Source: Mycolicibacterium monacense (lineage in GTDB: Bacteria; Actinomycetota; Actinomycetes; Mycobacteriales; Mycobacteriaceae). Taken from it: DNA of 64,000 nt. Of the stretch, positions 22,819 through 32,672 are shown one piece after another (position 1 is the stretch's first letter; every line of letters begins with the position of its first letter). The stretch is taken from NCBI RefSeq assembly GCF_010731575.1, contig NZ_AP022617.1, forward strand, positions 4,278,001 through 4,342,000. The letters are read 5' to 3'. A program made the position numbers and the translations under genes. The notes under the pieces were generated by a model that was not told where the DNA came from, did no database searches, and saw nothing but the letters and a program-made list of their open reading frames with translations.

Positions 22819-24929
22819 CGATCTCCCTGGGCCTGGATCGCGGTGATCGCGACCGTGTTGACGATGTCCTCTACCAACGCACCGCGTGACAGGTCGTTGA
22901 CCGGTTTGTTGAGCCCCTGCAGCACCGGACCGATGGCGATGGCCCCTGCGCTGCGCTGCACCGCCTTGTACGTGTTGTTGCCGGTGTTGAGGTCGGGGAA
23001 GATCAGCACGGTGGCGCGGCCGGCGACGGGTGAATCCGGCATCTTGGTCTTGGCGACCGACGGTTCCACTGCGGCGTCGTACTGGATCGGCCCCTCGACG
23101 AGCAGGTCGGGTTCCCGCTTGTGCACCAGGTCCGTTGCCTCGCGGACCTTTTCGACGTCAGCGCCGGTACCGGAGGTCCCTGTCGAGTAGGACAGCATCG
23201 CCACCCGCGGCTCGATGCCGAACTGCGCAGCGGTGCGCGCGGACGAGATGGCGATGTCGGCCAGCTGTTCGGATGTCGGGTCGGGAACGATCGCGCAGTC
23301 GCCGTAGGCGAGCACTCGGTCGGCCAGGCACATCAGGAAGATGCTCGACACCGTCGACACATCGGGCAGGGTCTTGATGATCTCGAACGCCGGACGGACC
23401 GTGTGCGCCGTCGTGTGCGCGGCACCGGAGACCATGCCGTCGACCATGTCGTTGTGCACCAACATGGTGCCGAAGTACGAGACGTCGTGGATGATCTCGC
23501 GGGCCTGCTCGACGGTGACGCCCTTGTGCTTGCGCAGTTCCGCGTACTGCTCGGCGAACTGGTCGCACAGCTCACTGGTGCGCGGGTCGAGCACCGTTGC
23601 CGCCGCGAGGTCGACACCGAGTTCGGCCGCGCGCGCGCGTACCGGGGCCTCCTCGCCGAGGATCGTCAGGTCCGCGACTCCGCGCTGGAGCAGGCGCCCG
23701 GCCGCTTTGAGGATCCGGTCGTCGTCCCCCTCGGGCAGCACGATGCGTTTGCGATCCGACCGGGCCTGGTCGAGCAGCTGGTAGGTGAACATCTGCGGCG
23801 TGACGACCGTCGGGATCGGGATCGCCAGGCGGCTCAGCAGTTCTGCGGTGTCGACGTGGGTCTCCATGAGCGTCAGCGCGGTGTCGATCTTGCGCACCGA
23901 GGCCGCGGTCACCCGGCCCCTGGTGCCTGCCACCCGGCTGGCGGTTTCGAACGTGCCGTACCCGGTGGCGACGATCGGCAGCCGAAGCCCGAGCCCGGCG
24001 ACCAGCTTCGCGATCGACGGGTGCAGTTCCAGCCCGCCGTTGAGGATGATGCTCGACAGCGACGGAAAACCCTCGGCCGCATGGGCGCTCACGACGGCGA
24101 GTACCACGTCGGACCGGTCGCCCGGCGTGACGACCGTGACGCCTTCGGTCAGCCGCTCCAGCACGTGCTCGGCGGTCATTCCGGCGACCAGCACATCCAA
24201 CGCCTCGCGGTCGAGAAGCGACTCGTCACCGCTGACCATCGACCCGTCGACGGCATCGCGCAGTTCGGCGACCGACGGTGCGACCAGCAGCGGTTCCTCG
24301 GGCAGCACGTAGACCTGCGGGGCGCCGTCACGTTTCAGCGCCTCGCGCACCTCGGTGAGCTGGTCGGGATCGCACCGGTTGGCGACCACCGCGGCGGTGT
24401 AGGCGTGTTGGGCGGCGATCTCGTCGAGACACACCTCGACGACCTGCACCACGTCGTCTGGGGTGCGCCCGCGGGCCTTGACGGCGAGGACGACCGGCGC
24501 GCCGAGGTTGGCGGCGATGCGCGCGTTCATCGACAGCTCGCTGGGGCTCGCCACGTCGGTGTAGTCGCTGCCGACGATCAGCACCACGTCGCATCGGTCG
24601 GCGACGCGGTGGAAGCGGTCGACTATGTCGGCGAGTGCGCTGTCGGGATCCTCGTGCAATTGGTGGTAGGTGACGCCGACGCTGTCCTCGTACGTCAGAC
24701 CCGCGGTGGAGTGTGCGAGCAGCAGTTCGAGGATGTAGTCGCGCGCCGGCCCCGATCGGGTGATGGGCCGGAACACCCCGACCCGGGGCGCGGTCGCCGT
24801 CAGGCGGTCGAGCAGTCCGAGCGCGATGGTGGATTTTCCTGTGTCGCCCTCCGGCGACGCGACGTAGATGGCGGAAACCCGCGAGTCGGTCTGGTCAGGC
24901 ACCCTCACAGCCTGCCGCATCAGCGACAT
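22815..24929 (-). CDS. pta: Phosphate acetyltransferase (long form)
   Basis: A 704-residue long-form Pta that converts acetyl-CoA and phosphate to acetyl phosphate. It has an N-terminal BioD-like P-loop domain ([18 protein letters not shown]), a central DRTGG domain (about residues 220-340) and the C-terminal PTA catalytic domain ([55 protein letters not shown]). The start could be ATG 24929 or ATG 24920; no clear ribosome site separates them. Upstream lies an AT-rich divergent promoter region shared with the exopolysaccharide locus. Confidence 0.97.
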   Translation of the reverse strand: MSLMRQAVRVPDQTDSRVSAIYVASPEGDTGKSTIALGLLDRLTATAPRVGVFRPITRSGPARDYILELLLAHSTAGLTYEDSVGVTYHQLHEDPDSALADIVDRFHRVADRCDVVLIVGSDYTDVASPSELSMNARIAANLGAPVVLAVKARGRTPDDVVQVVEVCLDEIAAQHAYTAAVVANRCDPDQLTEVREALKRDGAPQVYVLPEEPLLVAPSVAELRDAVDGSMVSGDESLLDREALDVLVAGMTAEHVLERLTEGVTVVTPGDRSDVVLAVVSAHAAEGFPSLSSIILNGGLELHPSIAKLVAGLGLRLPIVATGYGTFETASRVAGTRGRVTAASVRKIDTALTLMETHVDTAELLSRLAIPIPTVVTPQMFTYQLLDQARSDRKRIVLPEGDDDRILKAAGRLLQRGVADLTILGEEAPVRARAAELGVDLAAATVLDPRTSELCDQFAEQYAELRKHKGVTVEQAREIIHDVSYFGTMLVHNDMVDGMVSGAAHTTAHTVRPAFEIIKTLPDVSTVSSIFLMCLADRVLAYGDCAIVPDPTSEQLADIAISSARTAAQFGIEPRVAMLSYSTGTSGTGADVEKVREATDLVHKREPDLLVEGPIQYDAAVEPSVAKTKMPDSPVAGRATVLIFPDLNTGNNTYKAVQRSAGAIAIGPVLQGLNKPVNDLSRGALVEDIVNTVAITAIQAQGDR

Positions 24930-24980
24930 CGCGGCCAGCAGGCCGCCCGAACAGGTTTGAACGCGCAGGAGATTAAAAGT

Positions 24981-25009
24981 TTGGTTATTGACTAACTATT
25001 TGCTACCTT
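24981..25009 (+). promoter_or_regulatory. Candidate promoter of the Bcs-like locus, with inverted repeats
   Basis: TTGGTT at 24981-24986 and TACCTT at 25004-25009 are separated by 17 bp, a good sigma-A-like layout, inside the most AT-rich stretch of the area. The spacer holds GTTA-N5-TAAC (24984-24996), and GTTATTGAC (24984-24992) is repeated inverted as GTCAATAAC at 25036-25044. This arrangement suggests an operator over the promoter. The match is by eye. Confidence 0.4.
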
Positions 25010-25066
25010 CGCACGCACACGCCTTTGGCGTCTGCGTCAATAACTTACTTACGAGTCAGGAACGCC

Positions 25067-26611
25067 GTGGGAACTGGTACTTCCGCCGATACAGCGCTTC
25101 GTCCGATTGCGCGCCCGAAGAGGGTGCCATCGGAGCATGGCGTTACTGAAGTCGCAGGCGCGAAGCCCTTAGGGCCACTACTGGGGATTTCGGACGAGTC
25201 GCTCGAGACTCAACCCCACCAAGGGTGGATCGCTCGCCGGTTGGCCGTCGCGGTGGTCGTGACCGCCGTCGCGTACGGCGCCGGGTACGCGGCCGCCGTC
25301 GCCGAGTCGGCGGCCGGATCGCGCACCCCGCAGCTCGTGGCACTGCCCGTTCTGATCGTGCTGATCGCCACGGGCTACCGGACACCGCCGCGGGGCGTGG
25401 GAGACACCGAGTCGAACTGGATCATCGCCCTGATGGTGGCCGTTCCCGCGCTCGCCGGGATCGAACTTCTCGGAAACCGGCTTCCGACCCTCGCCGCGCT
25501 CTGGCATCTGCGGGATTTCGGTGCGGTCGTCTGGTTCGCCGCCCTGCTCGCGGTGCTGTTCGGCGTGCGGCATGTCGTGCGGATGTGGCCGTTGTGGATC
25601 TCCGCGGCGAGTTTCGTCAGCCCGCTTCCGTGGATCCTGGTGACCGCCGCCGCCGGCGGGTCGGACACCGCGGCCGCGGCACCCGCGGCCGTCGCCGGGG
25701 CCGCCGCCGTGTTCCTGGCCTGCCCGGAGGTTCCCCGATTCCGGCGGATGCTCGCGGCGTCGGCGTGCCTGGTCGTCGCGACCGCATTCATCGTCACGGC
25801 CGGGCCGCATCTGCCGTTGCCCGCGACCGCGCTGTTCGTCGGGGCCGCGCTGCCCGTCGCCGTGACGCTGCTGTACCGCCATCGTGCTGCACGGTCCGGC
25901 CCGACGGCGTGGGCGGCGCCTCACCGCATTTCGGCGCGGTCGGTCACCGCACTCGCCGCCATGGCCGGTGTCCTCGCCGTGTCGAACCCGGCCACGGTGC
26001 GTCCGGCGCCGCTGCCCACCGCCGCGGCCGACTGGATCAACGCGGCCGGGTTGACCTCCTCGTCGTCGTACGGTTTCATCAGCCGCTACGCCGGCCCGGC
26101 CGCCACGTTCGTGCGCTACCGCCCCTCGGCGCCTTCGGGATCGTCGGCGCCGGCCGTCGACGTCATCACCGCCCCGGACCGTGCGGCGCTGGCCGCGATC
26201 GGCGACCTGACGTGGTACCCCACCTCACAGCCGGTGAACTACCGCCCGGCCCCCACCGGATCCGGGTTGCCCGCCGGCGCGCGGATCGCGCACACGAATG
26301 CGGATGCCGCCCGAGACGGCAGGAACACCGATTGGGTGGCGATCGCCTGGGAGTGGCAGGCCGGGAACGTCTTTCAGCGAGTCACCATCGTCGCGGATCA
26401 GTCGCCGACCGGTGTCCGTCGGCTGCCCGAGCCCTCACCGGTGAGCGTGCTCGACGTGTCACTGCGCCCCGCACTGTGGGTGGCCCGGCAACAACCGGAC
26501 GCCGCAGGAGGCGTCGACGACATCGTGCTGCGGGATGCCGTCGCGCTGGGGGCCGAGCTCAACGCCGCCGCCACCGGCCATCCGGCGGATGGTCTGACGA
26601 CAGATGCATGA
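25067..26611 (+). CDS. Polytopic membrane protein of the Bcs-like locus, unknown function
   Basis: A 514-residue protein I do not recognise. After a 60-residue cytoplasmic N-terminus come about nine or ten hydrophobic segments (roughly residues 60-315). A soluble, probably extracytoplasmic, C-terminal domain of about 180 residues follows, beginning near ADWINAAGLTSSSSYGF. The frame is open further up to a TTG at 25025, but GTG 25067 has AGGAA at a suitable distance. It is the first gene of a compact operon and its stop overlaps the glycosyltransferase start by 8 bp. By position it may help polymer translocation or modification; no sequence motif proves this. Confidence 0.7.
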   Translation: MGTGTSADTALRPIARPKRVPSEHGVTEVAGAKPLGPLLGISDESLETQPHQGWIARRLAVAVVVTAVAYGAGYAAAVAESAAGSRTPQLVALPVLIVLIATGYRTPPRGVGDTESNWIIALMVAVPALAGIELLGNRLPTLAALWHLRDFGAVVWFAALLAVLFGVRHVVRMWPLWISAASFVSPLPWILVTAAAGGSDTAAAAPAAVAGAAAVFLACPEVPRFRRMLAASACLVVATAFIVTAGPHLPLPATALFVGAALPVAVTLLYRHRAARSGPTAWAAPHRISARSVTALAAMAGVLAVSNPATVRPAPLPTAAADWINAAGLTSSSSYGFISRYAGPAATFVRYRPSAPSGSSAPAVDVITAPDRAALAAIGDLTWYPTSQPVNYRPAPTGSGLPAGARIAHTNADAARDGRNTDWVAIAWEWQAGNVFQRVTIVADQSPTGVRRLPEPSPVSVLDVSLRPALWVARQQPDAAGGVDDIVLRDAVALGAELNAAATGHPADGLTTDA

Positions 26612-27998
26612 CCCGGCCGGCACCCTGCTGCCGGCGCACATGTCGGCGCGCGGCCTGCTCGGGCCACGAGCCCTGGCGGTCGTCACCGCGGTACTCGCTG
26701 CGCTCGCGGCGGTCGTCTGGGCGTGGCCTTCGGTCCTCGCGCCGGTGATCACCGGGGTGGTGGCGTTCACCTACCTGGTCTCCACCGTCGACCGCAATTA
26801 CCTGCTGTTCAAAGGCCTTCGGATGTCGAGCCTCGTGACCGTCAACGCCGAGGAGGCAAGGGCCGTCCCCGACGACGACCTCCCCGTCTACACCGTGCTG
26901 CTCCCGGTCTACGACGAACCGACCATCGTGACCAACCTGATCAACGGCGTCGGCAGACTCGACTACCCGCCGGACAAACTGGAGATCCTCCTGCTCATCG
27001 AGGAGGACGACATCGCCACCCAGGAGGCGCTGTTGGGCGCCGACCTGCAGTCGGCCCGCATCGTGATCGTGCCGCACAGCCTGCCGAAGACCAAGCCCAA
27101 GGCCTGCAATTACGGCATGTCGCTACCCGACCTGCGCGGTGAGTATCTGACGATCTACGACGCCGAGGACATCCCCGATCCGCTGCAGCTGCGGCGAGCG
27201 GTCGCCGCGTTTCGCCGGTTACCCGTCGAGATCGGTTGTCTACAGGCGCGATTGGGCTATTTCAACGAACGGCAGAATCTACTCACCAGGTTCTTCTCCC
27301 TCGAGTACGACCAGTGGTTCGGGGTCGTCCTGCCCGCCGTGGAGAACGCCGGGTGTGTGGTGCCCCTCGGAGGGACGTCGAATCACATGTCCGTTCGCGT
27401 GTGGCGCCAGATCGGCGGGTGGGACGAGTTCAACGTCACCGAGGACGCCGACCTCGGCGTGCGGTTGGCGCGCCATGGCTACCGAACCCTCATCCTCGAC
27501 TCGGTCACCCTCGAGGAAGCCAATTCCGATGTGGTGAACTGGATCCGGCAGCGCTCGCGCTGGTACAAGGGCTATTTGCAGACCATGCTGGTCCATCTGC
27601 GCGCACCCGTGCGGCTCCGGCGCGAACTGGGCACCAAGGGTTTCCTGCGGTTGATCAACATGACCGGCGGCGTGCCGATGACCAGCGCGCTGAACGTGGT
27701 CTTCTGGTTCACCCTGTTCGTCTGGGTGCTCGGCAGACCCGACGCGATCGGCGCACTCTTCCCGCCGGTCACCTATTACGTCTGCCTGCTCCTGCTGCTG
27801 ATCTGCGCACCCCTTTCGGTGTTCGCCGGGCTCATCGTCACCGCGGCGCTGGGCAAACCGCAGCTGTGGTGGGCCGCACTGCTGGCACCGCTGTACTGGA
27901 TGCTGCAGTCCGTCGCCGCCGTCAAGGCCATCTACCAGCTCTTCGCCCGACCGTCTTTCTGGGAGAAGACCGTTCACGGTCTCTCCCCTTCTGCCTGA
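26604..27998 (+). CDS. Processive GT2 glycosyltransferase (BcsA/cellulose-synthase-like, no PilZ)
   Basis: A 464-residue membrane glycosyltransferase of family GT2. Two N-terminal membrane segments (about 22-56) precede the catalytic domain, which has VLLPVYDEP, DAEDIPDP (the DxD motif), NVTEDADLG (the TED base) and RQRSRWYKG (QxxRW). Three C-terminal membrane segments and a family-typical FWEKTVHGL end follow. These motifs mark polymerising synthases of beta-linked polysaccharide that push the chain through their own channel. There is no C-terminal PilZ domain, so direct c-di-GMP activation as in BcsA is not expected. The sugar cannot be deduced. It overlaps the preceding gene and is followed after 25 nt by the BcsB-like gene. 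Confidence 0.88.
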   Translation: MHDPAGTLLPAHMSARGLLGPRALAVVTAVLAALAAVVWAWPSVLAPVITGVVAFTYLVSTVDRNYLLFKGLRMSSLVTVNAEEARAVPDDDLPVYTVLLPVYDEPTIVTNLINGVGRLDYPPDKLEILLLIEEDDIATQEALLGADLQSARIVIVPHSLPKTKPKACNYGMSLPDLRGEYLTIYDAEDIPDPLQLRRAVAAFRRLPVEIGCLQARLGYFNERQNLLTRFFSLEYDQWFGVVLPAVENAGCVVPLGGTSNHMSVRVWRQIGGWDEFNVTEDADLGVRLARHGYRTLILDSVTLEEANSDVVNWIRQRSRWYKGYLQTMLVHLRAPVRLRRELGTKGFLRLINMTGGVPMTSALNVVFWFTLFVWVLGRPDAIGALFPPVTYYVCLLLLLICAPLSVFAGLIVTAALGKPQLWWAALLAPLYWMLQSVAAVKAIYQLFARPSFWEKTVHGLSPSA

Positions 27999-28023
27999 CT
28001 CACCCACACACCGAAGGACGCCG

Positions 28024-29946
28024 ATGAAAGTTCTCACCCGCGCCGTCATCGCAGTCGCCGTCGCCGGCCTCGCGCTGGGCGTGTCGGGTCCGCCTGTGGC
28101 ACTGGCGGACCCGGCGAACACCGTGGTCGCCGGCCTGGGCGCGGCCGGACAGATCCGGTGGGAGTCGCTCGGCGTGTCCGAGCGGTTGGACCTGATCGGC
28201 GAGAACCAGCCGGTCGATGTGTCCATCCCGGTGCCCGCCGGGGTGCGTCCCGGCAGGTTGACCGGTCAGGTCGGCTCGGTGGTGAACGTGGCCGACGGCC
28301 GGATCGAGGTGATGGACGGGCGCGACAGCATCCTCGGATCCTTCCCGGTGCCCCGTGAGGCCGAGTCGAAGCCCTTCTCCGTCAATGTCTCCGGCGCCGA
28401 GATCGTCGATGGCACCGCCACCCTGAGGTTCGTTCTGCGCGACCGCGGCCCCGTGGCCGACAGTTGCAGCCAGCCACCGTCGCTGTCGCTCACCCAGCTC
28501 GGCAATTCCTTCACCGGGCCGACGCCGAACCCCAGGACCGTATCGGACTTCCTGCCCGGCTACCTCGACGAGATCGTCATCCGGGTCGGGCCGTCGCCGA
28601 CGCCGGCCGAACAGCAGGCCGCGCTCACCCTCGTCGCCGAGCTCACCCGTCTGTACCGGCCGATGCCGGTGCGCATCGACCTCGACACCTCCGGCGCTCC
28701 ATCGGCCAAGGGCGCCCCTGGACGACGGGTGATCGAGATCAGCGAAGGCGGAAAGGCCGCGATGGCGGTCAAGAACCCCGGCACCCAGGCGGCGGTGCTC
28801 GCGATCGGCGGGACCGGTGAAGAACTCACCCGACAGGTGGACCTGTTCGCCGACCGCCGCTTCACCTTGGCTCAGACCGATTCGGCGGCAACGCTTTACG
28901 CCACGCCCAACCGCGCGGAGTCGACCGACATCAAGACCTTCGCCCAGCTCGGCATGACCGGTGAGGCGTCGGTGCTGGGCACCACCACGCTCTATGCCGG
29001 CTTCGACGTCGCCCGGTTCGCCGTCGGGCCGATCACCGGAGCGCGGGTGCATCTGAAGGCCAGGTACACGCCGGTGGTCGGCGGGGAGGCGTCGATCCTG
29101 GTGCGATCGGGGTCGACGGTGCTGGCCACCCGTCGTCTCGACGAGTCGGGTGTGCTGGACCTGACCGGTGACATCCCGGCCGAGTCGGTCACGTCGAACG
29201 TCGGAATGGCGTTGGAGCTGCGCTACGTTCCCGATCAGGAGTGCGCACCGATGAACGACCGGATGACCTTCGCCCTCGACCCGCAGTCGACGGTCACCGT
29301 GATCCCCGGCGTGCACAACCGTGGCGGCTTCCCGGTGCTGCCGATGGCGTTCACCCCCGACTTCGACGTGGCCGTCGACAGCCCGGGGCACCTCCGGTAC
29401 GCCGCGCAGGCGATCAACCTGATGGGCCAGCAGAGCAGCGAGACGCTGCGTCCGCGCATCACCACGTTCGACGCCGCCGTCGGCTCGGGCACCGGGCTGC
29501 TCGCCGTCGGCGGCGGGACCGAACTCGCCGACGCGGCGATGCCCGCACCGGTGCTGCCCGGCGCCCCGAATACGTTCGGGATCAGTGGATCTCCGGAGAC
29601 CGACGTCGACCTCAGCGGCCCCCTCGGGGTGGTGCAGGTGTTCACCCACAATGCCCGCACCGTGCTGTCGATCACCGGGACCGGGGACTGGGCGCTGGTG
29701 GACGACACGTTCAACCACATCCGCGGGCTGCCGAACCGGTGGGCCTCGCTGACCGGCGACGTCGTCGCCACCGGCGCGGCACACCAGACGGTCAACCTGA
29801 CGGTGCGTGAGGGCGGCGCGCTGGTCAACGAGTACCCGGGCGACCCGTGGAAGTGGTGGGCGGTGCTGTCGTCGGCCGTCGGTGTGGCCGTGGCGATCGC
29901 GGCCGTGGTCATCGTGTTGATGCGACGCCGGCGCCGCGCCCGGTGA
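28024..29946 (+). CDS. BcsB-like exported polysaccharide synthase subunit
   Basis: A 640-residue protein with a cleavable signal peptide (to about ALADPAN at residue 30). A long extracytoplasmic region is rich in beta-strand pattern, and a single C-terminal membrane helix (WWAVLSSAVGVAVAIAAVV) is followed by an Arg tail. This topology, the alternation of carbohydrate-binding-like and flavodoxin-like stretches, and the position right after a BcsA-like GT2 point to a BcsB-type subunit that docks on the synthase and guides the chain outward. Identity with BcsB proper is inferred from context and layout rather than from catalytic motifs. The stop overlaps the next GTG by 4 bp (GTGA). Confidence 0.78.
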   Translation: MKVLTRAVIAVAVAGLALGVSGPPVALADPANTVVAGLGAAGQIRWESLGVSERLDLIGENQPVDVSIPVPAGVRPGRLTGQVGSVVNVADGRIEVMDGRDSILGSFPVPREAESKPFSVNVSGAEIVDGTATLRFVLRDRGPVADSCSQPPSLSLTQLGNSFTGPTPNPRTVSDFLPGYLDEIVIRVGPSPTPAEQQAALTLVAELTRLYRPMPVRIDLDTSGAPSAKGAPGRRVIEISEGGKAAMAVKNPGTQAAVLAIGGTGEELTRQVDLFADRRFTLAQTDSAATLYATPNRAESTDIKTFAQLGMTGEASVLGTTTLYAGFDVARFAVGPITGARVHLKARYTPVVGGEASILVRSGSTVLATRRLDESGVLDLTGDIPAESVTSNVGMALELRYVPDQECAPMNDRMTFALDPQSTVTVIPGVHNRGGFPVLPMAFTPDFDVAVDSPGHLRYAAQAINLMGQQSSETLRPRITTFDAAVGSGTGLLAVGGGTELADAAMPAPVLPGAPNTFGISGSPETDVDLSGPLGVVQVFTHNARTVLSITGTGDWALVDDTFNHIRGLPNRWASLTGDVVATGAAHQTVNLTVREGGALVNEYPGDPWKWWAVLSSAVGVAVAIAAVVIVLMRRRRRAR

Positions 29947-31595
29947 CGGCGGGCGCCCCGCGGCGCATCTGGGGCGTCGCACTGTTCGCCGCGCTCAGCG
30001 CGCTGTACTTCACCGTCGGCGCGGTACTGGTCCTGCGGTTCAACATGTTCGACCCCGATTCGCCGAGCCGGGTGGCCAACGCCGGATACGTGCTGATGAG
30101 CCGGCAGCCGCACCTGTCGGCGATCGGGTTCGTGTGGAACCCGCTGCCGAGCCTGGTCGAGATCCCGGTGCTGACGCTCGCCGACTGGTGGCCGGCGCTC
30201 AAGACCCACGGCCTCGCGGGGGTCGTGCAGAGCGCGTTGTTCATGGCGGGCGCCGCGGTGATGGTGCGGCGCATCGCCCTCGACCGCGGCGTCGGCACGG
30301 TGTGGCGGTGGCTGGCCGTCGGGTGTTTCGCCCTGCACCCGATGATCGTCACCTACGGCGCCTCCGGGATGAGCGAGGCGGCCGAGACGTTCGCCCTGGT
30401 GTGGTGCGTCCGCCATCTCATGCAGTGGGTGCACTCGCACCGGGTCGGCGATCTCGCCTGGGCGGGAATCGCTCTCGGCGTCGGATACCTGTCGCGCTAC
30501 GAGGCGGTCCCCGCGGCGTGCGGGGCGGCGCTGTTGGTGGCCGTGGTCGCATTCCACCGCGCGCAGCGGGGTCAGCGGGTGAACTCGGTGATCCTGAACG
30601 TCCTGATCGTGATGTTCCCGCTCATCTCGGCGTTCGCGATCTGGGCGCTGACCGGATGGGTGGTGTCCGGTGAACTCTTCGCGACCCTGTCCTCGCAGTA
30701 CGGGAACGACAGTCAGGTCGCCGCGGCGATGGACCGGGCGAGCCCGCTCGCGGGAGCGGCTTCCGACGATTGGGTGGTGATCGCGGCGCGGCTCCTCGGC
30801 ATGCAGCCGTTCGTGCTGATCGCCACAGCGGGCGCAGTGGCGTTCGCCGTCCTCCGCCGCAACGCCACCGCTCTCGTCCCGGTCGCCACCCTCGGGCCGG
30901 TGCTGGCCTTCGCCGCATGGGGTCAGTTCACCTCGACCACGTTCGGCTGGTTCCGGTTCTACCTGCTCGCGATTCCGCTCGTGATCGGTGTCGCGCTGGC
31001 GTTCTGGCAACCGGGCGCCCGGCGCGCGGTCACCGTCGCACGGTCCGACGTGCGGGCGGGCCGCGTCGGCGCGGGGCTGTTGTGCGCATCGTTGGTCATC
31101 GGTATCCCGGTCACCGTGACGGCGATGTCCGACGAACGAATCGGCAACCAGCAGTTGCAGTTCGGGCTCAAGTCGCTGACCGACCCGCAGCGGTATCCAC
31201 CCACCGAACAGTGGTACCGGCGGCTGATGGTCAACGACCGCGCACTGGCCGCCTACTTCGACCGCAAGCGCCTGCCCGAGGGCGCGGTGCTGATGGACAC
31301 CTTCAACACGTGGGGTGTCTGGCTCGGTTCGCAGCGGCCGAAGCAGTTCGTCATCACCAGCGACTACGACTTCACCGCAACGCTCAACCGCCCGTGGGAC
31401 TTCGGCGTGCAATACCTGGTCGCGAGCAACCCCGGGATCAGCAACGCGGACGCGCTGAACATCCGGTACCCGACCCTGTGGCAGGACGGCGCCGGGCTGG
31501 GCACGCTCGTGCACTCGGTGTACGGCGCGACCGGCGACGAACGTTTCCGCGTCTACCGGGTGACCGGCCGGCCTGCGCCGCCGACGGCGGGATGA
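29943..31595 (+). CDS. GT-C-like polytopic membrane protein (putative glycosyltransferase)
   Basis: A 550-residue protein with about ten to twelve membrane segments and a C-terminal soluble part (from about residue 390). An early acidic loop, RFNMFDPDSPSRVANAGYV, sits after TM1 as in GT-C glycosyltransferases that use polyprenyl-phosphate sugars, and GYLSRYEAVPAACGAALL resembles the DolP-mannosyltransferase (PMT/ArnT-like) fold. It could add side sugars to the polymer made by the upstream synthase. The start is GTG 29943, overlapping the BcsB-like stop by 4 bp; a longer open frame upstream is a shadow of the previous gene. It ends 3 bp from convergent fgd1. Confidence 0.72.
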   Translation: MTAGAPRRIWGVALFAALSALYFTVGAVLVLRFNMFDPDSPSRVANAGYVLMSRQPHLSAIGFVWNPLPSLVEIPVLTLADWWPALKTHGLAGVVQSALFMAGAAVMVRRIALDRGVGTVWRWLAVGCFALHPMIVTYGASGMSEAAETFALVWCVRHLMQWVHSHRVGDLAWAGIALGVGYLSRYEAVPAACGAALLVAVVAFHRAQRGQRVNSVILNVLIVMFPLISAFAIWALTGWVVSGELFATLSSQYGNDSQVAAAMDRASPLAGAASDDWVVIAARLLGMQPFVLIATAGAVAFAVLRRNATALVPVATLGPVLAFAAWGQFTSTTFGWFRFYLLAIPLVIGVALAFWQPGARRAVTVARSDVRAGRVGAGLLCASLVIGIPVTVTAMSDERIGNQQLQFGLKSLTDPQRYPPTEQWYRRLMVNDRALAAYFDRKRLPEGAVLMDTFNTWGVWLGSQRPKQFVITSDYDFTATLNRPWDFGVQYLVASNPGISNADALNIRYPTLWQDGAGLGTLVHSVYGATGDERFRVYRVTGRPAPPTAG

Positions 31596-31598
31596 GCC

Positions 31599-32609
31599 TC
31601 AGCCCAGCTTGCGCAGCCGCGGCTCCAGATCCCGTTTGAAGAGCTCGAGGAACCGGCGCTGGTCGTGGCCGGGTGCGTGGAACACGAGGTGGTTCAGGCC
31701 CCACCCGACGTAGTCCTTGACCTTCTCGACGGCCTCATCCGGATCCGAGGCGACGATCCACCGCTTGGCGACCTGCTCGATCGGCAACTCGTCGGCGGCC
31801 TTCTCCATCTCGATCGGGTCGTCGATGCTGTGCTTCTGTTCGGCGGTCAACGACAGCGGCGCCCAGAACCGCGTATTCTCCAGCGCCAGTTCGGGATCCG
31901 TGTCGTAGGAGATCTTGATCTCGATCATCTTGTCGACATCGTCGACGTTCTTCCCGGCCGCATCGGCTCCCTCGGCCACCGCGGGCAGCAGCTTGTCCTT
32001 GTACAGTTCCTCACCCTTACCGGAGGTGCAGATGAAACCGTCCCCCGCGCGGCCGGCGTACTTCGCCACCACTGGCCCGCCCGCGGCGATGTACACCGGG
32101 ACGCCGCCTTCGGGGACGTCGTAGATCGACGCACCCTTGGTGCGGTAGTACTCGCCGTCGAAGTCGACGCGGTCGCCGAGCCACAACTCACGCATCAACC
32201 GCACCGACTCGCGCAGCCGCGCGAACCGCTCCTTGAAGTCCGGCCAGTCGCCCTCGTAACCGGTCGCGATCTCGTTGAGCGCCTCACCGGTGCCGACACC
32301 GAGGAAGATTCGGTCCGGATACAGACAGGCCATCGTCGCGAACGCCTGCGCGATCACCGCCGGGTTGTAGCGGAACGTCGGTGTGAGCACCGAGGTGCCC
32401 AACTGCAACCGCTTGGTCCGCTCCCCCACCGCGGTCATCCACGCCAGCGAGAACGGCGCATGTCCGCCCTCGTGGCGCCACGGCTGGAAGTGGTCGCTGA
32501 CCGTCGCACTGTCCATACCGTGCTCTTCGGCCGCCACCGCGAGTTCGACCAGTTCCCGCGGCGCGAACTGCTCCGCCGACGCTTTGTATCCGAGTTTGAG
32601 TTCAGCCAT
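31599..32609 (-). CDS. fgd1: F420-dependent glucose-6-phosphate dehydrogenase
   Basis: A 336-residue luciferase-like TIM-barrel enzyme that oxidises glucose 6-phosphate to 6-phosphogluconolactone while reducing cofactor F420, supplying F420H2. Recognised by [39 protein letters not shown] (the His40 region), [30 protein letters not shown] and [21 protein letters not shown] 32609 has GGGAGA upstream and gives the exact standard length; the frame's extension far upstream is not coding. Its presence supports a mycobacterial origin. Confidence 0.98.
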   Translation of the reverse strand: MAELKLGYKASAEQFAPRELVELAVAAEEHGMDSATVSDHFQPWRHEGGHAPFSLAWMTAVGERTKRLQLGTSVLTPTFRYNPAVIAQAFATMACLYPDRIFLGVGTGEALNEIATGYEGDWPDFKERFARLRESVRLMRELWLGDRVDFDGEYYRTKGASIYDVPEGGVPVYIAAGGPVVAKYAGRAGDGFICTSGKGEELYKDKLLPAVAEGADAAGKNVDDVDKMIEIKISYDTDPELALENTRFWAPLSLTAEQKHSIDDPIEMEKAADELPIEQVAKRWIVASDPDEAVEKVKDYVGWGLNHLVFHAPGHDQRRFLELFKRDLEPRLRKLG

Positions 32610-32672
32610 GGTGTCTCCCTGCTCCTCGCGTGCGCACGACTCGTTTCTACTCCACCTGCCTACACTCGCGGC

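Noticed and set aside
23121..24995. A 624-codon plus-strand frame opposite pta
   Set aside because: Composition is His/Arg/Asp-rich shadow sequence; pta on the other strand has complete domains.
25041..25049. TAACTTACT shared with the region upstream of the GjpA-like gene (complement near 3319-3327)
   Set aside because: Only nine bases in AT-rich promoter DNA at different distances from the starts; coincidence is the simplest explanation.
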